Source of the DNA: Flavobacteriales bacterium
Lineage (GTDB): Bacteria; Bacteroidota; Bacteroidia; Flavobacteriales_D; Sanyastnellaceae
Assembly: GCA_011524845.1 (NCBI GenBank)
Contig: WTJL01000200.1
Location: forward strand, 1 to 11,275
Reading direction: 5' to 3'
Length of the DNA stretch: 11,275 nucleotides
This document shows positions 1-5,678 of this stretch, one piece after another (the stretch's first letter is position 1; every line of letters begins with the position of its first letter). The notes beneath the pieces were generated by a model, which was given only the letters and a program-made list of their open reading frames with translations, did no database searches and had not been told where the DNA came from. Position numbers and translations under genes: made by a program.

Positions 1-1
1 C

Positions 2-55
2 CCGCAACGGATTTCCGAAGCGGAGCCGCGCGACGCAAGCGCCAACTACTACTGA
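2..55 (+). CDS. C-terminal tail of an upstream gene (partial; possibly a first exbD copy)
   Basis: The frame starting at base 2 is open and ends with TGA at 53-55, giving a tail of about 17 residues that ends Ala-Asn-Tyr-Tyr. The stop lies one base before the ATG of the following exbD gene, which is typical of a tightly packed operon. In Bacteroidota the exbB-exbD genes often include two exbD copies in tandem, so the first exbD copy is the natural guess, but the fragment is too short to show any domain. The other two plus-strand frames are also open across these 56 bases, so the reading frame rests mainly on the position of this stop. Confidence 0.4.
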   Translation, partial: PQRISEAEPRDASANYY

Positions 56-56
56 C

Positions 57-530
57 ATGGGAAAGTTTCGCAAAGGAGGCAAGCGTGAAATGGGGGCCAT
101 CTCTACGGCGTCCCTTCCGGACATCGTGTTCATGCTGCTCTTTTTCTTCATGGTCGCAACGGTGTTGCGTACCGAAGAAGAAAAGGTGCGTGTGATCCGT
201 CCTGAAGCCTCCGAGCTCTACAAAATCGAGAAGAAGCACCTGATCCGTTACGTGAACATCGGACCCCCGATGGACAAGCGTTACGGCACAGAGCCTGTGG
301 TTCAGTTGAACGACCAGTTCTCGAACTCGGCCGTCATTCAAGACTGGATTGCCAAGGAGCGCACCACATTGGCTGAAGCCGAGCAAAGCAAGATGTGGGT
401 GTCCCTCAAGGTGGACAAAGACACCAAGATGGGTGTGGTGACCGAAGTGAAGCAAGAGCTTCGCAAGGCCTCCGCCTTGAAGGTCCTTTACTCTGCATCC
501 AGCCGTCAGCGTACGGGCAGCGCAGAGTAA
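57..530 (+). CDS. exbD: ExbD/TolR-family biopolymer transport protein
   Basis: A 157-residue inner-membrane protein of the ExbD/TolR family. In this family ExbD works with ExbB and TonB, using the proton-motive force to energise TonB-dependent outer-membrane receptors. The sequence shows a short, Lys/Arg-rich cytoplasmic N-terminus, one membrane helix at about residues 20-37 that carries the conserved proton-carrying Asp (Asp22, in SLPDIVFML), and a periplasmic domain for the rest. The N-terminal pattern (GGKREMGAISTASLPDIVF) is the form common in Bacteroidota. ATG 57 is chosen because the basic residues before the helix then match the family length. There is no Shine-Dalgarno sequence. It follows the upstream gene by one base, so it is probably translated as part of an ExbB/ExbD operon lying to the left. 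It ends in TAA, the only TAA stop in the window, 18 nt before a strong terminator. Confidence 0.93.
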   Translation: MGKFRKGGKREMGAISTASLPDIVFMLLFFFMVATVLRTEEEKVRVIRPEASELYKIEKKHLIRYVNIGPPMDKRYGTEPVVQLNDQFSNSAVIQDWIAKERTTLAEAEQSKMWVSLKVDKDTKMGVVTEVKQELRKASALKVLYSASSRQRTGSAE

Positions 531-548
531 CCTCATGCAGAACATTGA

Positions 549-576
549 AAAAGCCCTGGCCTCGGCCGGGGCTTTT
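549..576. terminator. Bidirectional intrinsic terminator between exbD and the hydroxyacid dehydrogenase
   Basis: A 12-bp hairpin: AAAAGCCC (549-556) pairs with GGGCTTTT (569-576), extended by a T-G wobble and GGC/GCC, closing a CTCG tetraloop at 561-564. Read on the plus strand the right arm ends in TTTT and serves exbD. Read on the minus strand the transcript ends in a run of five T and serves the convergent dehydrogenase gene that stops at 593. The symmetric A/T tails and central position between convergent stops support a shared terminator. Confidence 0.88.
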
Positions 577-592
577 GCGTTTCAGGGAATGT

Positions 593-1591
593 TCAGCCTT
601 GGGGCGTTCGTCCGAGGATTTTGTCGGCAAGGACGGTGCTGAGCTTTTCGTAGCTCTCATGGGTCCATCCAGCCACGTGGGGACTCAATTCCACTCGGGG
701 GTGGGCGAGCAAGGCTTCAAAGGCTTCTCGTTGCTCAGGGTTGTCGAGGCCGTCCAGCGCCTCGAGGGAACGCCCTTCACATTCAAGCACGTCCAAACAG
801 GCCGCCGAGACGCTTCCTTCCTCGAGTGCCGTGAGAAGAGATTCGGTGTGAACGATGGGGCCCCGGGCCGTGTTGATGAGCACAATGGGTTTGGCGAACT
901 GATTCAGCCATGCGTGGTGGACAAGCCCCTTGGTTTCCTCGGTCCATGGCAAGTGCAAACTCACCACGTCGGCGGCCGCGCAAAACGCTTGCCATCCCAC
1001 AGGCTCCACATGGGGAAGGGGAGGTGAAACGGTGGGGTGCTCGCCCCATCCCTCTTTGTATTTGTCGTAGGCCACCACACGGCACCCAAACCCGGCCAGC
1101 CTTTCTGCAAACGCACTTCCCATGTGACCGTAACCGACAATGCCCACGGTCAAAGATTTGAGTTCCCGACCGCGGTGGGCTTCCCGAGCCCATTCTTTGC
1201 GCCGAATGCTTGCGTCGCCTGGACGCAATTTGTGCAACGCGCTGAGAAGCATGCCGGTGGTGTGTTCCCCCACGGCGTCGCGGTTGCCTTCTGGGCTGCT
1301 GTGCACCGCCACGCCACGACGCGCTGCCGTGTCCAAATCGATGTTTTCAAGCCCCGAGCCACTTCGTGCCACCCAGGCCAAATCAGGCAAGGCGTTGAAC
1401 ACTTCAGCGTCCAGTCGGATGCGGCTGCGCAACACCAACCCGTGGATGGGAGGCGCTTCGGTGGAGGCGTGGTGCAGGAGTTCGTTTCGCGTCATGGCCG
1501 TCCCGTCGTGACACACCATGCCCGCTTCGGTCAACGTCTCTTGAAGCGCGGGGTGCACAGTGTCCAGAAACCAAACATGCACGGCGTTCAT
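593..1591 (-). CDS. D-isomer-specific 2-hydroxyacid dehydrogenase, NAD-dependent
   Basis: A 332-residue soluble oxidoreductase of the D-2-hydroxyacid dehydrogenase family, which interconverts 2-hydroxy and 2-oxo acids with NAD(H). The nucleotide-binding loop GIVGYGHMG lies at about 150-158. The catalytic Arg is Arg243 (in NTARGPIV), the Glu is Glu272, and the catalytic His is His305 (in SPHVAGWTHES). Arg-to-Glu spacing is 29, as in E. coli SerA, while Glu-to-His spacing is about ten residues longer. The chain stops soon after the catalytic domain, with no ACT domain, so it is not a full-length SerA. Phosphoglycerate, glycerate/hydroxypyruvate or another 2-oxo acid could be the substrate, and sequence alone does not decide. 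ATG 1591 lies 22 nt after the mgtE stop on the same strand, so cotranscription with mgtE is likely. A TTTG lies four bases before the ATG, but the TA half of a -7 element is absent. Confidence 0.93.
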   Translation of the reverse strand: MNAVHVWFLDTVHPALQETLTEAGMVCHDGTAMTRNELLHHASTEAPPIHGLVLRSRIRLDAEVFNALPDLAWVARSGSGLENIDLDTAARRGVAVHSSPEGNRDAVGEHTTGMLLSALHKLRPGDASIRRKEWAREAHRGRELKSLTVGIVGYGHMGSAFAERLAGFGCRVVAYDKYKEGWGEHPTVSPPLPHVEPVGWQAFCAAADVVSLHLPWTEETKGLVHHAWLNQFAKPIVLINTARGPIVHTESLLTALEEGSVSAACLDVLECEGRSLEALDGLDNPEQREAFEALLAHPRVELSPHVAGWTHESYEKLSTVLADKILGRTPQG

Positions 1592-1613
1592 TTCACAAAG
1601 ACGGATTGAGGGT

Positions 1614-2975
1614 TCAGGACATCAAGGTCGCCACAAGCGAGCCTATGCTGAAGTAAATGATCAGCCCCATGATGTCGTTGGCCGTCGTGATGAACGGCCC
1701 CGTGGCCAAGGCAGGGTCGATGTTGCGCTTGTCCAGCATCAAAGGCACAAAGGCACCAAACAAGGCTGCGAAAACAATGACGCAAAGCAAGGACGCGGAC
1801 ACCGTGGTGCTGAGCATCCATCCAAACCCGAGCAACAGGCTGGTGAGGAAGATCACGGCCGAACAAATCAAGCCATTGACCAAGCCCACACTCAGCTCCT
1901 TCAAGAGGCGTGAGAGCAGGTTGCCCATGTTGACGTTGGCCGAGGCCAGACCCTGCACCACAATGGCGGAGGATTGCACGCCGACGTTGCCGCCCATGGC
2001 CGCAATCAGGGGGATGAAGAGGGCGAGCTCCGGGTTGTGCTCAATGTCAAAAGCGCCGATGACGTAGGCACCGCCCACGCCACCGCCGAGGCCAATCAGC
2101 AGCCAGGGCAGCCTGGCGCGGGTCAAGGCCCACACGCTGTCTTTGCCCTCGACGTCCTCCGAGATCCCGGAGGCAAGCTGGTAGTCGCGCTCGGCATCTT
2201 CAATGAGCACGTCCACGGCGTCGTCGATGGTGATTCGGCCCAGCAACGTGCCGTCCTCGTCCACCACGGGAAGGGCCACGAGGTCGTAGCGCTCCATCAA
2301 TTTGACCACCACCTCTTCGCTCTCGTTGGGCCCCACAGTGACCATGTCGGCCTCGTCTTTCAAGTCGCGAAGAATGGAACGGGCCGAGGAGGCGTTCAGG
2401 AGCAAGCTCTTCAGGGAGAGCCGTCCGTTGAGTCGCCCTTGGTCGTCCACCATGTAGATGGTGTAGATGTTGGCGACGTCGGAGGCTTGGGCGCGGATTT
2501 CTCGGATGGCGCGTGCGACGGTCCAGTCTTCTTCGACCTTGACCATCTCCACGGCCATCAAAGCGCCGGCGGTGCCGTCTTCGTAGCTGAGCAGTTCGAG
2601 CACTTCCGAGGCGGATTCCACGTCGTCCACCATGCGCATGGCGGCCTCGACCTTCGCCTCAGGTAAATCTGCCAAGGCATCTGCCGCGTCGTCCGAATCC
2701 AAACCCTCGATGACGTCCTCGGCGATTTCCTTGGAACTGAGCGAGCTGAGAAGCTCTTCTCGGACATCCTCCTCCAACTCGGAAATGACTTCAGACCTGA
2801 AGTCAGAGTCCAGCAAACGGTAGAGGTACAGGATTTCGTCGCGCTTGAGGGCGTCGAAGATGTCGGCCACGTCCTTCTGGTGCAACTCGCCGATGGTGGC
2901 GGCGAGCTCCACGTCGCGACCGGCTTCGATGTCGGATCGAAGGCCGTCGAGGAAGTCCTTGGTCAACTCAAGCAT
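1614..2975 (-). CDS. mgtE: Magnesium channel/transporter MgtE
   Basis: A 453-residue MgtE-family Mg2+ channel. The N-terminal acidic superhelical domain covers about residues 1-130, followed by two CBS domains (about 135-265) that act as Mg2+ sensors and gate the pore. The membrane domain from about 285 has five helices. Family hallmarks are GGNVGVQSS at about 328-336 and the pore segment ATGPFITTANDIMGL, whose Asp434 corresponds to the pore Asp432 of the Thermus protein. Length is normal and no domain is missing. ATG 2975 matches the family N-terminus. A perfect TACCTTTG lies four bases upstream, so the gene very likely has its own promoter with little or no 5' leader, although it also lies 30 nt after tadA on the same strand. 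The 2-hydroxyacid dehydrogenase follows after 22 nt. The leader is too short for an M-box riboswitch, so Mg2+ control is probably at the protein level. Confidence 0.97.
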   Translation of the reverse strand: MLELTKDFLDGLRSDIEAGRDVELAATIGELHQKDVADIFDALKRDEILYLYRLLDSDFRSEVISELEEDVREELLSSLSSKEIAEDVIEGLDSDDAADALADLPEAKVEAAMRMVDDVESASEVLELLSYEDGTAGALMAVEMVKVEEDWTVARAIREIRAQASDVANIYTIYMVDDQGRLNGRLSLKSLLLNASSARSILRDLKDEADMVTVGPNESEEVVVKLMERYDLVALPVVDEDGTLLGRITIDDAVDVLIEDAERDYQLASGISEDVEGKDSVWALTRARLPWLLIGLGGGVGGAYVIGAFDIEHNPELALFIPLIAAMGGNVGVQSSAIVVQGLASANVNMGNLLSRLLKELSVGLVNGLICSAVIFLTSLLLGFGWMLSTTVSASLLCVIVFAALFGAFVPLMLDKRNIDPALATGPFITTANDIMGLIIYFSIGSLVATLMS

Positions 2976-2979
2976 GGCG

Positions 2980-2987
2980 CAAAGGTA
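2980..2987 (-). promoter_or_regulatory. Bacteroidota -7 promoter element (TACCTTTG) for mgtE
   Basis: On the minus strand TACCTTTG is a perfect match to the Bacteroidota -7 consensus TAnnTTTG. It lies in the 30-nt gap between tadA and mgtE, with only four bases (CGCC) before the mgtE ATG. I see no clear -33 TTG at the expected distance. Transcription from this element would start at or within a few bases of the ATG. Confidence 0.6.
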
Positions 2988-3005
2988 CGGGGAGGCTGCA
3001 GATGT

Positions 3006-3482
3006 TCAGGATTTCCGCTTGGCGCGGAAGAAGGTGGTCAACAGTGCAGCGGCTTCTTCGGCAAGCAGTCCGCCTTGGCAGGTGGTCTTGGGATGGAGCA
3101 TGGTCAGGTCGCCGTCGAACTTGGAATGTCCGCGCTTTTCGTCTTTGGCTCCGTAGACCACGCGGCCAATTCGGGTCCAAAATGCAGCCCCCGCACACAT
3201 GGGACAGGGCTCAAGGGTGACGTACAGGGTGCATTGGTCCAAGAACTTGCCGCCAAGGAATTCAGACGCCGAGGTGAAGGCTTGCATCTCGGCATGCGCG
3301 GTGAAGTCTCGGAGCCGCTCGCACAGGTTGTGGGCACGGGCAATGACCTGGCCTTGCGACACAATCACCGCTCCGACGGGGACCTCGTCCAATTCGGCGG
3401 CACGCTCGGCTTCTTGCAGGGCAAGACGCATGAAACGAACGTCGTCGTCGCTGAAGGGGGCAGGGGTGGGTTGGTCGTTCAT
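3006..3482 (-). CDS. tadA: tRNA-specific adenosine deaminase TadA
   Basis: A 158-residue zinc enzyme that deaminates A34 of tRNA to inosine, allowing wobble reading; in most bacteria the target is tRNA-Arg(ACG). With the chosen start, His63 and Glu65 of the HAEMQA motif supply the zinc ligand and the proton shuttle, and Cys93 and Cys96 of PCPMC complete the zinc site. The preceding AHN (Asn52) and the VPVGAVIV strand are typical of TadA. I chose ATG 3482 over an in-frame start at 3527, because the longer form would overlap the glycosyltransferase by 34 nt and its 15 extra residues do not look like TadA. From 3482 the gap to the glycosyltransferase stop is 11 nt. It is probably in one transcription unit with the glycosyltransferase upstream. 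Other cytidine-deaminase-like enzymes are possible but less likely given the motifs and length. Confidence 0.93.
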   Translation of the reverse strand: MNDQPTPAPFSDDDVRFMRLALQEAERAAELDEVPVGAVIVSQGQVIARAHNLCERLRDFTAHAEMQAFTSASEFLGGKFLDQCTLYVTLEPCPMCAGAAFWTRIGRVVYGAKDEKRGHSKFDGDLTMLHPKTTCQGGLLAEEAAALLTTFFRAKRKS

Positions 3483-3493
3483 CGTTTGGAAGG

Positions 3494-4600
3494 TCAAACA
3501 GGTTGAGGTGCCGTGGTGCGAAGCCACGAGGACAAGGCGGAAAAAGCCCGCACGTTGGCAGGTTCAGGGGGGACTTGGCCGGTGGCTTCTTCCGGCAAAT
3601 GTCCGGCTTCAAGTTCGCGTTGGGACAGGCAAGTGAACCCAAACCGATCGGCCCAAAGCTTGCCGAGGAATTCTTGCTCGGGCTGGCCAGGCGTGGGAAT
3701 CAGAATGGCGTTGGCTTGAAGGGCCACCAAGTCGAGTTGGGAACTGTAGCCGCTTCGGCACACCAAGGTGCGCGCCCCTTGAAGGGCGGCCGCGAGGTCT
3801 TCGTCGGACGGGTCGCACCACGTGGTGATGTGGCCGTCTACGCGAACGCCGCCGCCAGGCTGTCCCGCCACAATCAAGCAGGGTTCTTGGGTGCCTTGCA
3901 TCCATTGGCGAAGGGCTTTTTCCATCAGGGATCGATGCGGTTCGACGCCACTGACCATGCCCACCTTGAACCACGTTTGGGGGCGTGCTGGGTCGTGGTG
4001 AATGGCCAAACGACTGAGCACTCCGATGTGCGCGATGTGGGGGTGGACGTCTGCGGCCGCGAGCGATCCGCTCAGCGAGCATTGGCCCGGTTCGAGGTCC
4101 GGAACCCACAACGCGTCGAACGACCGCGCCCAACGCTTCACCACGGCACGGGCCGGGGCTTCGAGCCATTTGGGGGTCGGCAACTGCAGCTGGTGGGACA
4201 TCAGCACCGAAGGGGTGCCAGGCACCGAGCAGCCGTAGCAGTTGTCCGACAGGATGGCGTGGATGCCATGCTCGGCAACGAAGGCGGCGGTCCACTTTCG
4301 TTCGCGTTCCACGAAGGCCACAAACGCCGGCACCTGGCCGGCAATGCGGAGGAGGTTTCCGTGTTTGGAGTACTTGATGTCCGGGCCGGGCTTGGTGTGG
4401 AACGAGAGGTGCTCTCGGTGCGCTTCGGTGCTGGCGTGGACTTCAAGCCACGCGAGTGCCGTGCCTTTGGTGGCCACGTGCACATGCCATCCCTCCTCGA
4501 TGGCGTGATGAATGAGCGGAAGGGTTCGCGTGGCATGCCCCATTCCCCAATCCAACACGGTGACAAGGAGTTGCGGTCGGTCGTGGTTTGTGCTCAACAT
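3494..4600 (-). CDS. GT-B fold glycosyltransferase, MurG/GT28-like
   Basis: A 368-residue protein with two Rossmann-like halves, as in GT-B glycosyltransferases. The N-terminal half opens with LDWGMGHATRTLPLI (about 16-30), the glycine-rich acceptor-side loop containing GHATR. The C-terminal half carries the donor-binding signature LVCRSGYSSQLDLVAL followed by PTPGQPEQEFLG (about 279-312), which resembles the UDP-sugar site of MurG. It is not MurG itself: the N-terminal GGTGGH of that enzyme is missing and no division/wall genes are nearby. There is no signal peptide and no strong membrane helix. The acceptor and donor are unknown; a lipid, polysaccharide or small molecule is possible. ATG 4600 is divergent from trmB across 39 nt, and the stop lies 11 nt before tadA. 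I see no recognisable promoter for it in that gap. Confidence 0.82.
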   Translation of the reverse strand: MLSTNHDRPQLLVTVLDWGMGHATRTLPLIHHAIEEGWHVHVATKGTALAWLEVHASTEAHREHLSFHTKPGPDIKYSKHGNLLRIAGQVPAFVAFVERERKWTAAFVAEHGIHAILSDNCYGCSVPGTPSVLMSHQLQLPTPKWLEAPARAVVKRWARSFDALWVPDLEPGQCSLSGSLAAADVHPHIAHIGVLSRLAIHHDPARPQTWFKVGMVSGVEPHRSLMEKALRQWMQGTQEPCLIVAGQPGGGVRVDGHITTWCDPSDEDLAAALQGARTLVCRSGYSSQLDLVALQANAILIPTPGQPEQEFLGKLWADRFGFTCLSQRELEAGHLPEEATGQVPPEPANVRAFSALSSWLRTTAPQPV

Positions 4601-4615
4601 CGGCGTTGAAGTTCC

Positions 4616-4623
4616 TAATTTCG
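4616..4623 (+). promoter_or_regulatory. Possible -7 element for trmB (TAATTTCG, one mismatch)
   Basis: The 39-nt divergent gap at 4601-4639 holds TAATTTCG, which differs from TAnnTTTG at one position and lies 16 nt before the trmB ATG. A TTG at 4606-4608 is too close to be its -33 partner. The call is therefore weak. Nothing comparable is visible for the glycosyltransferase on the other strand. Confidence 0.3.
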
Positions 4624-4639
4624 CAGCAATTCAGCGACC

Positions 4640-5335
4640 ATGGGCAAGGGCAAACTTTGGAAATGGGAGGAGAACGCCGAGATGGACAACGTCTTCGAGC
4701 CGGACCTCCAAGAAGCAGTGCAAGGTGCAGAGCACCCGTACAAGGGAAAGTGGCACTCGGAGGTGTTTGGCAACGACCACCCCATCACGCTGGAACTGGG
4801 CTGTGGCAAGGGGGAGTACACGGTGGGGCTGGCCCGCAAATGGCCCAACCGCAACTTCGTAGGGGTCGACATCAAGGGCCACCGCTTTTGGCGGGGAGCC
4901 AAAACGGCCAACCAAGATGGCCTGACCAACGTGGCGTTCTTGCGGACGCGCATCGAGTTCATCGATCAGTTCTTTGGGCCGGGGGAGGTGGCGGACATTT
5001 GGCTCACCTTCAGCGATCCCCAGCCCAAGGACGAGAAGGGCACCAAACGCATCACGTCCGGAAGGTTCATCGAGCGGTACCGCAAATTTTTGGCCCCAGG
5101 CGGATCGGTCAAGGTCAAGTCGGACAGCAAGTTGTTGTACGCATTGTCTAAGGAAGACTACGTGGCCGCTGGGTATCCGTTCCTCCACGATTCAGACGAC
5201 GTTTACGGGGGCTTCCTGGACACCGTGGACGCCGACTTGCGCGAAGCGTTGGAGATCAAGACCTACTACGAGCAGCGGTGGTTGGAAGAGGGCAAGAACA
5301 TTCACTTCATGGAGATCGTTCCGCCCGCGCTGTGA
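4640..5335 (+). CDS. trmB: tRNA (guanine-N7-)-methyltransferase TrmB
   Basis: A 231-residue SAM-dependent methyltransferase that makes m7G46 in the tRNA variable loop. The SAM-binding motif LELGCGKGEY lies at about 51-60, followed by FVGVDIKGHRFWRGAKTA (about 73-90), a form characteristic of Bacteroidota TrmB. The catalytic region TFSDPQ (123-128, Asp126) replaces the usual FPDPW/Q with a Ser in the first Pro position. The segment after it (PKDEKGTKR) departs from the common K-x-x-H-x-K-R-R pattern but keeps basic residues. The C-terminal TYYEQRWLEEGKNIHFMEI (208-226) matches the family's closing T-x-Y/F-E strand. ATG 4640 gives the usual MGK start. Its TGA overlaps the GTG start of the following ATL gene (GTGA at 5332-5335), implying translational coupling. 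Confidence 0.94.
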   Translation: MGKGKLWKWEENAEMDNVFEPDLQEAVQGAEHPYKGKWHSEVFGNDHPITLELGCGKGEYTVGLARKWPNRNFVGVDIKGHRFWRGAKTANQDGLTNVAFLRTRIEFIDQFFGPGEVADIWLTFSDPQPKDEKGTKRITSGRFIERYRKFLAPGGSVKVKSDSKLLYALSKEDYVAAGYPFLHDSDDVYGGFLDTVDADLREALEIKTYYEQRWLEEGKNIHFMEIVPPAL

Positions 5336-5673
5336 AGGACACGCACGACGACCGGTCGTTTGAGCAAGACGTCTACGATGTGGTGCGCGCCATTCCGGAG
5401 GGACGTGTGACGTCGTACGGCGCCATTGCCAAGGTGTTGGGCGCGTCGCGAGCGAGTCGCCGCGTGGGGTGGGTGCTGAACAAGAGCTTTGGGGCTCAGC
5501 CGCCCGTGCCAGCGCATCGCGTGGTGAACCGTTTGGGCATGCTGACCGGTGCCATCCACTTTCCGGAAGACCAACCCATGGCCGCGCAATTGAAGGCGGA
5601 AGGCGTGGCGGTGGAGAACGACACGGTGGTGGACTTTGAAGCCCGATTTTGGGACCCCATGACCGAACTTTGA
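5332..5673 (+). CDS. Alkyltransferase-like (ATL) protein, MGMT family without catalytic Cys
   Basis: A 113-residue protein equal to the C-terminal DNA-binding domain of O6-alkylguanine-DNA alkyltransferase. It contains EGRVTSYGAIAKVLG (23-37) and RRVGWVLN (43-50), the helix-turn-helix and base-flipping elements, followed by PVPAHRVVNRLGMLTG. The methyl-accepting Cys of the PCHR motif is Ala (PAHR, Ala61). Proteins of this type are known to bind O6-alkylguanine without repairing it and to recruit nucleotide excision repair, so a direct alkyl transfer role is not expected. I chose GTG 5332 because it overlaps the trmB stop in the common GTGA arrangement and gives the usual short N-terminus; a longer GTG start at 5278 would overlap trmB by 58 nt. 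The Bacteroidota form usually ends in FWDPMxEL, as here. Mrp begins 5 nt after the stop. Confidence 0.88.
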   Translation: MKDTHDDRSFEQDVYDVVRAIPEGRVTSYGAIAKVLGASRASRRVGWVLNKSFGAQPPVPAHRVVNRLGMLTGAIHFPEDQPMAAQLKAEGVAVENDTVVDFEARFWDPMTEL

Positions 5674-5678
5674 CCCCG

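Noticed and set aside
2976..3005. An M-box or other Mg2+ riboswitch before mgtE.
   Set aside because: Only 30 nt separate tadA from mgtE and the promoter-like element takes the last part, so there is no room for a riboswitch.
3503..4609. A 368-codon plus-strand open frame almost exactly opposite the glycosyltransferase.
   Set aside because: The identical length is coincidence of register. The minus-strand protein has GT-B motifs, while the plus-strand product is Arg/Gly/His-rich without domain features.
5649..5678. Extended N-terminus of Mrp from a TTG start.
   Set aside because: The ten extra residues overlap the ATL coding end and are not part of the MIP18-like domain; ATG 5679 fits the family start.
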